Shown here: piece after piece, positions 55,341 through 64,000 of the stretch
How positions within the stretch are numbered: the first letter of the stretch is position 1
Layout: each line of letters begins with the position of its first letter
Origin: Portulaca oleracea
Taxonomy: Eukaryota > Streptophyta > Magnoliopsida > Caryophyllales > Portulacaceae
DNA length: 64,000 bases
Direction: 5' to 3'
Assembly: GCA_029582165.1 (NCBI GenBank)
Contig: CM055882.1
Location: 22,763,367-22,827,366, forward strand
Program-made: the position numbers and the translations under genes
The notes under the pieces: generated by a model
The model's database searches: none
The model's input: the letters and a program-made list of their open reading frames with translations, nothing else
Told to the model about the DNA's origin: nothing

Positions 55341-57203
55341 TGTTGCACACAGGGTTGTTAGATCTCGGTACTATCGTTCTTCCATAGGGAGCTAGGGGCC
55401 TTCACAGAAATTACTTAACTCTAGGTAGGGTTTAGGATTAAGAAAGGGGAGTTGTACTTTTTCGGTAAAAACAACACAAAGAAAACACTAAATTCGGTCA
55501 AAAGGTGAGACAATGAGTGTCGGGAGACTTTCGGGATGCAAACGAGGATAAGGAAATGGGTTTCGCAGCAAGGGAGCAACGAGAGGGGGAAATCAAATGG
55601 TAATTCCGTTGGAAAAATACCTACCGGGCTTCCTTTTTCAAGGATGGTCCGGATTGACTTCCCCAAAGTCCATAGACAGACCCGGGGAGTCGATTAAACG
55701 GAATTCCTAGTTAGTTTCTATTCGCGTTCACGAATTAGAACACTAACTATCCCAACTCCTACCTTCCAACAAGCATTGGATGTATTCGGGTGTTTTCACA
55801 CCCAATTACATCCCACTTGAGGGAAGGATAGGGTTGGGAAATTGATTTCCTAACTAGTTACTCACTAATATTGCTAACCCAAACCTAATCACCCATTCAC
55901 ACCCTTAATATCTCCCTAACGCATTAGGGTTCTAGCCACTAAACATCTTAACTATCATGATAACATCATCAACAACATTAATCATGCTTGAACAAAGATA
56001 AACAAGATAACAACAAACAATCAACAAAATCAATAAAAGCAACAAAAGCAAAACAAAGATTAATAGATAAACTATAAAATAAAAGAGAGAAGGGTTAAGA
56101 AATACTCATTGATTGATGACAAAAAGCAAAGAACTCTGAATAATAAATGCTCCAATGCTCCAAATATGATAATAATCTTCAAACTTGGAATAAAACTTGA
56201 AAGAATCCAGAACAAGAATAAATAACTCAGCAAAATCTTCACTAACTCTCTAATCAATTTGATAAAAGAAGGCTAAAAGTATCATAAAAGCTAAGTAAAA
56301 GATGATTAAGGATTGTCTAAAGGCTGATAAAAGATTTTCCTCTGCTAAAATGACCTAAAATAATATATAATGACTTAGGTTGTTACTCAAAACACAACAC
56401 TTAATCACTGCAGACAAACTATGTCCGCAGGGGACCGTGGGCACGGTCAAGGTGACCGTGGCCACGGTCCTGCGTAAGGCAGGAGAGATCTCTCTTCTCT
56501 TCGCTGTACCGTGGGCACGGTACCTAGGCACCGTGGGCACGGTGTAGGCGATTTAGGTTTTGCACTTCTTCGCTCCTTCGCACTGCCATGGCCACGGTCA
56601 TGGGAGACCGTGGCCACGGTCTCCTTCGACCAGCTTCTTCTTGATCAGGGCAGTATGTTTACCGTGCCTACGGTCAAGTTGACCGTAACCACGGTCCATC
56701 TCGGCTGCAACTCCTCCTTTTGGGCGTTTGGCTTCAATTTGACCGTGGCTACGGTCAAGATGACCGTTGCCACGGTCTATCTCAGCTGCAACTCCTTCTT
56801 TTGGGCGTTTGGCTTCAATCTGACCGTGGCTACGGTCAAGGTGACCGTGGCCACGGTCTATCTCGGCCACTTGGTTACTTCAGGGCGTAGCGCCCGCTAC
56901 GGAATTGGTCGCGCGGGCTACCTTTTGACGCCTGGGAACTTGCACTTGCGTTTCCGCGCTTTCGACATACTCGGCCCTTCCGATTCCGCTGCCTGCGACA
57001 CGACCATGGCTCGGGAAATCTTAGAGAATCTCGGGATTCCAGTGATTGGTGTAAAAATGGCTCATTTAGCACAATTTTGAGTAAAACCTTTCGGAACTAC
57101 AAAAAGTAAACAAAACGCATTAAAAGTTATTAAAAAGAGCTACGAGACAAGTCAAAAGCCTAAGGATTTAGGCGGTATTTAGACGCGAAAACGGGTCTAA
57201 ACA
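55341..57203 (-). repeat. 5' LTR of Athila-type element
   Basis: 1863 bp. Minus-strand start TGTTTAGACCC, end CCTGTGTGCAACA. Inverted-repeat cluster at 56430-56870 and a minus-strand TATA box, TTATATATTA, at 56361-56370. CGTAGCGCCCGCTACG lies at 56885-56900. Confidence 0.95.
56430..56870. repeat. Inverted-repeat cluster in 5' LTR (about twelve units)
   Basis: The consensus unit is GACCGTGGCCACGGTC, a perfect 16-bp palindrome, with variants at the two central and flanking bases. Most units come as pairs with a 5-bp spacer (AAGGT, AAGAT or AAGTT). Within a pair the first unit tends to be GGCTACGG and the second GGCCACGG or TAACCACGG. Confidence 0.95.
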
Positions 57204-57208
57204 TCCGG

Positions 57209-57662
57209 CAACGCGCATTCGGATGAACCACGGTGGCTGTCACCGCGTGTAGGCCGACCAGCCCCTACACAGAGGGAATGAACTCATTTTGTGAGTTCAC
57301 ACCCCTACGTGCATGCATCCAGAAGAGAAAAACGCGTTTGTGCATGGTTTCTACGTGTTTGCATAGTATTTTATTTTTCCTTTATTTTTTAATGTAAAAA
57401 TGTAATTTTATTTCTTCCTCTTTTAGTTTTAGAAATTGTAATTTCTGTTGTACGTTATTCTTCTTATTATTTCTCCTTTGTAAACAGTCAGGGTTGACCT
57501 AAAAAAAAAGGGGAGCTTGCATGTCGCATCATTAGAGAGTCAAAATCACATCGAGTCTGCCTGATTGCATTTAACTGCGCATTTCTTTACTACATGGCAC
57601 TTCTTTCACATTGCATAAAAAGAAAAAAAAATAGAAAAGAAGGGAAAGCCTTTCCGCAATGC
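57209..57662 (-). other. 3' flank of mobile-domain-type pseudogene
   Basis: Non-coding; T-rich on the plus strand at 57360-57480. Before the retroelement inserted, this stretch continued into the promoter at 34964-35026. No further feature recognised. Confidence 0.4.
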
Positions 57663-59181
57663 CTAAAAGTTCCCACCGAAGCTGCCGCTGCCAAACAAGC
57701 TCCTGACAGTCGCATCACCAAAAGAGTCCGGTTGTGGATCATCCTGAGTACCAGAAGGACCGGACAGGAATCGGCTGGAAGGCATACCATGAAAACCAGA
57801 GCCTGAATAACCCTGGCTGAAGCCAAGGGGCTGACTGTAAGGGACAATAGATTGAGCATGATACTGACGTGCCCATGGACTAGGCACTCTCTCCATTGAA
57901 CCTTGGAATCCACTAGATTCCGAACAGTCTTCCACCATGAACTCTGGGATATCAGGAGACCTTCGCCACGAAGAGCTGGCACAGGAATCGCGTGTCACAC
58001 TCATCAGATCTTTATCCCTGCGCCTAGATGGTCCTGCCCCTGGATCTCCGCGAAAACTTCTACTACCTGTTTCTCCTGCTGAAGAATGTCTAGGAGGACG
58101 TCTTGACGAGCTCCCCGAACGTGGCAAACTCATATGGGAGTGAGCCTCAATATCTTCATCACCAGCAACCGGCATCGAACCCCGATATTGGCCATTTTCA
58201 AAGTTCTGATCAATGAATTCCCGAGTTGTGATGCCTTCTATAACAAAACGCGGATGTGGGCATACGCTTGCTGCACGAAAGGAAGATCCATAAGAATCAA
58301 TAGTGCAAGATAAAGGGTGGTCAAATGTCTAGCTTACCGGGTTTGCATCAAAGAACTGCAGTACTTCAGGATCGTTAGGCACGAGCGGGATGAATCCAAA
58401 CAGCATATCTTCATCTCCCGCCTGCACAGGCACCTCTGCATGCTGGTCCAGAAGAGGGTCATAATATCCTCCCAACTACAATAGGGCAAATATCGTTAGG
58501 ATGCCAGAAGTCCACAATGTTAATGCAAAAACAGGAAGGGATTATACCTGAGCAAAAGCAAGGCGTCCTCTATGCTGAAGGACCGCTTCTTCCAAGTCAT
58601 TCGTCGGTACCACAAAATTGACCGCTGGTTCACCAGCCCGAGCTATTTCATCCGCCGCCAAGGCTTGCCTATCAAAGATAATCTCGGGAGGATCAATGGG
58701 GACTCTTGGAGGCCATTCCCCGATATGTTGAAAAAAGAAGCGTTCCCCCAAATAGAAGGTGAGACCATAAGGACCTTCCAACGACAAGCGACGCTCGCTA
58801 GCTTCCCTTGCAAGGCGTATATCATAATGAAGGTCCTCCGCATTACACATTCCATGGGAATCAAACAATATCCTCCTGCATCGACATCCATCACCAAAGA
58901 CTCGAAAAAGGCAAATAAGAAAAGATGTGAGACGTACCGGTCTGAGATTGTCAATAATCCTTCTAAGCCCATTCAAATCCTTGAAATGAAATTTTGACCG
59001 ATGGTAGCCAGATGCTTTTGACCATCGCCGAGCAGCTGGGACGCGCATATCACCGTTGTTAGTTCCACCAACGACATGAAGGAAATAGGCCATAACCCAC
59101 ACCTGCACTCCAGGAAAGGTTCTTAGTAAAAAACAAATTTGCACCTTACAAATTTCTAAATGGAAAAATCTTGGAGCATAC
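57663..59181 (-). pseudogene. Plant mobile-domain/DUF7745-type gene, 5' exons cut off by an LTR
   Basis: Exons proposed on the minus strand: 59102-58548 (starts VWVMAYFLHVVGG; ARRWSKASGYHRSKFHFKDL; LEGPYGLTFYLGERFFFQHI; ends RGRLAFAQ), 58475-58338 (LGGYYDPLLDQHAE to FFDANP) and about 58270-57663 (FVIEGITTREFID, then a Ser/Arg/Gly-rich tail to GSFGGNF). Introns have GTATAA...TGTAG and GTAAGC...TGCAG borders. The first exon boundary (before VW-M) is the same as in the pseudogene at 33705-34886, and GLTFYLGERFFFQHIG aligns with KLTYYFFDRVMR-IGHS there. The last junction is out of phase by one base, and the 5' part is lost beyond the LTR at 59185, so it is scored as a pseudogene. Confidence 0.6.
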
Positions 59182-59184
59182 CTC

Positions 59185-60813
59185 TGTAACGTGGTTTGTG
59201 AGACCTCGGTTTTTATCGTTCTTCTCAGGGAGCTGGCGGCCTTGGTCATCGAAACTAGGTCAATGGTCGGGTCGAGATTGCTAAGGTAGGGCAATGGGTT
59301 GAAAGAGGCCGTCACGAAGCAACAAAAAAAACTAAGGTCGGTCAAGGAATGGAAAATGGGCTTCGAGGGCTTTTCGGGATGCAAACGGAGATGAGGAAAT
59401 GGGTTTTGCAACAAGGGAATAACAAGAAGGGAGAATCAAGTGGCAATTTCGTTAGAAAATACCCACCGAGCTTCCTCTTCCAAGGATAGTCCGGATTAAC
59501 TTCCCCAAAGTCCATCGACAGACCCGGAGGATTAATGAAACGAAATTTCCTAGTTAGCCTCTAGTCACTTCCATGAATAGAGTACTAACTATCCCAATTC
59601 CCACCTTCCAACACAAGTGTTGGATGTATTCGGGAGCTTTCGAACCCAAATACATCCTACTTGAGGGAAGGATAGGAGTGGGAAATTGATTTCCCAACTA
59701 ATTACTCATTAATATTGCTAACCCAAACCTAATAACCTATTCACACCCTTAATTACCCCCTAACCCATAGGGTTTCTAGCCACTAATCATGATAAGAACT
59801 AAGCTAACAACATCCAAACCAAACCTAAACATGATTTCTAACATCAAACAACCATAAACAAGCAAGAACAATGAGATAGCAAGCAAAGCAATTAAGAACA
59901 AGCAAAGTAATTAGCAAGGTAATTAATAAAAGAGTTAAGGGAAGAGAATACTTATCAAAGTGATGTAGATGCACAAGAGAAAGCAATAAAAAGATAATCC
60001 AACAATCTTTCAATTGTTTGAACACCCAAATCTTCAATAATAAACATAAATCTCCAAAACCCTAGATTAATCTCTCACTAATCTCTCTCTAAAAGTCACT
60101 AATACAAAGCTGGAAATTATCTAATTCTATCCAAAGTCGAATATCCCCCATAAAATCGCAGCAAAAGAACTATTTAAACCCCCCAAAATAGTTGGCCAAA
60201 ACGCAGCGTTTGAAGGCCGAAGAAACGCAACCCAGCAGGGGGGTCGCGGGCGCGACCACCCCCGTCGCGGGCGCGACGAGCGAAAACTCTCGGGCAATTC
60301 TGAGCTTCGCAGCGCCGTGGCTACAATCGCCAGGACCGTGGGTACGGTCTTGCTCGACCAAACTCTTCCCTTGGGCGTGGCTTGATCCCACCGTGGCTAC
60401 GGTCAACATGACCGTGGCCACGGTGCAGCTCGGCTTCAAGTGCACTCTGGGCGTAGCGGGTGCTACGCCATTCGTGGCGGGGGCTACTCCTTGGCTTTCC
60501 TTCCCTTTGTTTCTTCCTTCTTTCCGAAGCATGTAACGCTCGATCCGAGGGTTGTAGCATGCGTTACTTCACTAGTTGACACCAAAGGTGAGGAAAGTGG
60601 TCCCGTGTCGACTCCGCCTCGGTTTTCGGTCCGGCTCGGCTCGGGAAATCACCAAAAATGCTATAAAAAGTCTCGTTTTGCTACGTTTTTAGTGAAAACT
60701 CCAAAATCTACAAAATAACCAAAAAAACATTAAGAGCTAAGAAATTAAACCACGAAACGAGTTAAAAGCCTAAGGATTTAGGCGGTATTTAGACACAAAA
60801 TTGGGTCTAAACA
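59185..60813 (-). repeat. 3' LTR of second Athila-type element
   Basis: Plus-strand ends TGTAACGTGG and TCTAAACA. The U5 and U3 ends align with the LTRs at 35027 and 55341. TATA-like TTTAAATA on the minus strand near 60171-60178. The inverted-repeat cluster at 60238-60480 contains both GTCGCGGGCGCGAC and ACCGTGGCCACGGT types. Confidence 0.9.
60238..60480. repeat. Mixed inverted-repeat cluster in LTR
   Basis: Contains GGTCGCGGGCGCGACC and GTCGCGGGCGCGAC (type of the CRM-like LTRs), then CCGTGGCTAC, GACCGTGGGTACGGTC, CACCGTGGCTACGGTC and GACCGTGGCCACGGTG (Athila type), and CGTAGCGGGTGCTACG. Confidence 0.9.
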
Positions 60814-60850
60814 CCCCCCCCACACTTAAACTTTTATTCGTCCCGAGCAA
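60814..60850 (-). other. Polypurine tract and decayed upstream hairpin
   Basis: On the minus strand AAGTGTGGGGGGGG abuts the LTR. The hairpin upstream is TTTGCTCGGGACGAATAAA, one arm changed by transitions relative to the perfect stem at 36808-36826. Confidence 0.75.
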
Positions 60851-62747
60851 AACAAAACAAAACAAATAAGAAAACTAAACACCAACTCCTCTGTCGTGGG
60901 AGGAAATGAGTGCATTTAGTATATGCACCAAGCCCTTTGAACCCCTCGGTAGCTCGGGTGGACGAGATGGACTCGTGAGGGTTTGTAGCGGCTGTGCCTA
61001 CAAAAGATTCTAAAAGACTCGTGTCCGAACTCAAAAACAACAAAACAACCAAGAGAAGCGTTTCCCTTCCTCGCATTTGGTCGCCCTCAGCTTGGTGAGG
61101 GTCGTAGGTGATGCAAGGAGGGGCCCGACTCTTTAAGAAGCAAAATCTTTCTTGTCTTTTTGGGTTGGTTTTTCCAACGAGATTGCTTTTTCTTTTTCTC
61201 TTTTTTTTCTTTTTAAAGGTCGGTATTAGCCTTATTTTCGGGAATTAGACGGCCCATAATTGGGGTATACCCTCCCAACACGGTCTTTTCCATTCGCCTC
61301 TCCGTCGCAAAGCGATATAGGAGGAGGGTTAAGGGGTATCCGTGCCGTACCACTGATACCGGGCCCGTGTAGGTGGTTAATGTCATTCAGCGCCACGCTC
61401 CACTTAATCCGGTTATTGTATCTTATGAATTCCTATTTCTTCCTTTTTTTTTTTGAACTTTTTGCTTTTGCTTTTGCTAAACAGAAAAAAAAAACAAACT
61501 AGCTCGGACACAAACCTCTAGAATCCCCCGGTTCCAATCGGAACATGAAAGGAATCGGGGGTCTCACTAGACACTCAATGAAGGGAGTCTATTTAGGTAA
61601 GTCATGACTAGCACCCGAGACAGGGTCGAAAATGCTCAGACCGTTTACTTTTTAAAGAAGATTAAGAACGGCTTCTCAATTTCGACAACAAGATCCAAGA
61701 AACAAAGCGAAACAAAGCGAAAACAAAACTGAAAGAAAACTTTTAAGGCTTTCACTCCCTTTTTTGTCCTTTTTCACACGAAAATTTTTCAAATTTTAGG
61801 CAAAAACTAAGAAAACTAAGATCAAAACTACTAGGTGATCTATCCTTGAAACAGAATATCTTTCCCCCCCCCCCCCCCAACACTTAAAACGCCACAATGT
61901 CCTCATTGTGGGAAGGTGTCACATGAAAAGGGTAGAGAACCTACAAAAACAAACAAATACAAACATCTAGCAAGTAAAAGTGGTGGCGACCCGAGCCCAC
62001 ACGGCTCCAACAACAATATATCCCAACACAAACACTCAAAGGGGTTCGCCACCCAAAAGAAAATCAGGCATGCGATAGATCATGATGAGAATTCACATAA
62101 GAAAGAGTAAGGTGGAAAGATATTACCTCAAACTCTTCATAAGCGTTGAAATTTTGATTCGAGGTCGTCGTTCAAGCGAATCAAAATGATATTAGAGCAA
62201 AAGACGACTTTACATGCGAGAATGAAAACAAAAGCAAAAGAAAAACTAAATAGACTTGAAAGAAAACTACAAAGGGAAAAATAAAACTATAAACAATATG
62301 TACATTGCCAATTGCTTACCTCATCCTCGAATCTCACTCATTGAGGCGGGAAATAAGGGTGAAACTCAATACACACTGACCAAAACAAACAATTCATTGC
62401 ATTAATCTCAAACAACCAATTTTTACAAACCCAGCCATAACCAAAACACAATCAAAGCATGATGAAACAATCCGTCCCTAGCCCACAAAGACAATCATCA
62501 TACAACCAAAAGATATCCCCGCTACAATCAAAAGACAATCAACACAAACCAAACCGAGCATCCAAAGAAAACAACCCCAAAACATGCTAGAACATGCCAA
62601 AAGAACTCGAGATGCCAACAAACCAAAACCATCAGACCTTGCATCCATACCCCGATAAAGCATCCCCCCACACTTATACTTCACAAAATAAAGTAAGTAA
62701 AACAATTATAAAGATCGGGTGGGGGTGGAAATGCTTACAAACGGTCC
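60851..62747 (-). other. 3' untranslated region of second Athila-type element
   Basis: Non-coding. It includes the conserved block at 60893-60990, the block shared inverted with 24384-24480 (61250-61375), a C16 run (61864-61879; G-rich on the minus strand), the palindrome CCACAATGTCCTCATTGTGG at 61891-61910, and a polypurine-like AAGTGTGGGGGG near 62664-62675. Confidence 0.6.
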
Positions 62748-64000
62748 TCAAGCGGACCCTCCCGGAGGAGGACGGGGTTGGAGCTGCAATTGGATGCTAG
62801 CTAGCATCTCTTGTTGGGTCTCAATCAACCCTTGCAAGTTCTCGATCAGGGTCTGTTGGTTTTGAATAAGCTCCCGCTATTCTTGAAATTCGTCATGAAG
62901 CTCCTGGAGTTGTTCACTGATACGCTCCAAGGCGGCGTCCCGTGCTTGGCTCGATTCGGCTTCCTCCTCTTGTCCTTCTCCACCCTCTTCTTCTTCTTCT
63001 TTCTCAGCTTCTTCTTCACCCTCCTCCTCGGACTCCCCGGGACCACCCACCACAAACCGGCTCCCAAATGTATGGCCACACGACCAATTGCGTTGGTCGG
63101 TGACATCTAGTCGTTTCTCAGCATGGTCGTTGCTCAAATGAACCACGACGCTATGGGGGTCGTTTCCGTGGCGGTAAAATGTTCGCGTTTAGTTTTTCTT
63201 CAAGAATTCCATCTTCCGTAGGCCAACACCGTCGATAGGATCAGGGAAGTACCGTGGAGTCCACTTGTCTAGATAAGACTCGAACCCTTGCTTCCTTAGA
63301 AAATGGCAGATGATATGACCCATGCCAAGGGTCATGTTCCGAGTTTCAAGGCTTATTTCGCGAAGACAGTGAAGGATGCATGAGCCGGTGTTGACCCGGC
63401 GACCATTGATTGCGTTGTAGAGGATGAAGAGGTCGTCTTTTCGGATGCTTGAACGTCCGGTGTCTCGGCCGAAGACGGAGTTTGAGTTGATGCGGTGAAA
63501 GATACGGACGCTCAGGTTACAAAAGTCTCTGGCCTTAGAATTGCTTGGGCAAAGGAATTGCAATTTTCGGGTTCGAACCTTAGGATATCGTCTCCTCCAA
63601 CAGGTGAGGGCTCGCATGGCTTCTTGCTCATCAAAATTGACACACTCCCCGTAGAAGATATAATCCTCAGGAATGCCGAGAGCATTGCAAAGGTCATAGA
63701 CCATACACTCTACCTCCTTCTTGGCCATAATGTAAGAGAAAGTGGCTTTGGATGTGCCGTCTTCCTTTACCACTAAAGAACTCAGAAATTCAAGCACCGG
63801 CTGCTCGATGATGGGCTCGTTGATTGTAGCAAAAACTTCCCAGCCCATGACTTTGATGAAAAAGTCCATGCTCAGTTTACAGTAGACATCCCGAGCCGTC
63901 TCCTTGTGATACAAGTCCGGAGCACAAATCTTTCGCTTTTTCAGCCTGTCGTACCTCGCCTTATGCATATCGTCTCGTAAGCTGACTTTCACTTTTGGGT
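62748..64000 (-). pseudogene. Athila env-position ORF, partial at window edge, two stops
   Basis: Closely related to the ORF at 47479-48861: DDMHKARYDRLKKRKICAPD, MDFFIKVMGWEVFATINEP, LTCWRRRYPKV, INGRRVNTGSCILH and HIICHFLRKQGFESYL. Then come the Glu-rich acidic tract, the Gln-rich coiled coil and the same C-terminal GGSA. A TAA at about 63189, at a position where the intact copy has Lys, and an extra in-frame TAG within the tail near 62877 interrupt it. The N-terminus lies beyond 64000. Confidence 0.85.

Larger units (their letters stand above)
35027..57203 (-). mobile_element. Athila-type Ty3/gypsy element, complete, with nested copia
   Basis: LTRs at 35027-36790 and 55341-57203, exact 5-bp target duplication TCCGG (35022-35026 and 57204-57208), tRNA-Asp primer site and polypurine tract. 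The minus-strand order is gag, RT, RNase H, integrase, env-position ORF, 3' untranslated region. The total is 22.2 kb including an 8.5 kb copia insertion, so about 13.7 kb native. The protease domain is missing. Each pol domain is split by one or two frameshifts. LTR divergence is visible by eye (roughly a difference every 10-15 bp at the U5 end), so the insertion is not recent. Confidence 0.95.
59185..64000 (-). mobile_element. Second Athila-type element of a related family, 3' part, runs off the window
   Basis: Its 3' LTR, polypurine tract, 3' untranslated region and env-position ORF parallel 35027-49038 in the same order. The LTR is shorter and diverged (1629 bp). The 5-bp sequence left of the LTR is ACCTC (59180-59184); its partner lies outside the window. 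pol and gag are not in the window. Confidence 0.9.

Overview
This window is repeat-dominated nuclear DNA of a flowering plant. The evidence is Athila-type Ty3/gypsy elements primed by tRNA-Asp, a CRM-like chromovirus primed by initiator tRNA-Met, a Ty1/copia element, Mutator-type foldback MITEs, and two broken genes of the plant-only mobile-domain/DUF7745 family. The species cannot be named from the sequence. There is no rRNA, tRNA, CRISPR array or intact host gene; almost everything is a retrotransposon in some state of decay.

Layout. 1-1353 is an LTR fragment. 1478-8060 is a complete but decayed minus-strand CRM-like gypsy (LTRs, PBS, PPT, TSD GATCT). 8066-10511 holds a gypsy gag/protease remnant and an LTR-like promoter. 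10512-12745 is the 5' part of an Athila-type element (LTR, PBS, gag). 13318-28742 is a plus-strand Athila-type element whose 5' LTR is truncated. It is interrupted by a ~3.3 kb probable solo LTR (16460-19760) and a foldback MITE (20227-20773). A second MITE (25813-26206) and a solo LTR (26473-28335) sit inside its 3' LTR. 29550-33577 is a gypsy mosaic: 5' LTR and leader of the CRM-like family joined to a deleted pol and an unrelated 3' LTR that carries a heat-shock-element array.

33705-34886 and 57663-59181 are two minus-strand pseudogenes of one plant mobile-domain/DUF7745 family. They were about 0.5 kb apart until a 22 kb minus-strand Athila-type element (35027-57203, TSD TCCGG) landed between them, 63 bp upstream of the TATA box of the downstream gene. 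That element has lost its protease, keeps a long env-position ORF, and received a copia element (38617-47100, TSD GAAAC) in its 3' untranslated region. A related Athila-type element (59185 to beyond 64000) sits at a predicted splice donor of the upstream gene.

How the parts relate. Most LTRs here, from both gypsy and copia superfamilies, carry a cluster of short GC-rich inverted repeats immediately upstream of the LTR TATA box. The Athila and copia versions use the same half-site (CCGTG/CACGG) in opposite arrangements, one LTR mixes two motif types, and one cluster lies upstream of the env-position ORF. This shared promoter-proximal architecture is the main candidate for an undescribed regulatory system. 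Two LTRs lack it, and one of those carries the heat-shock array instead.
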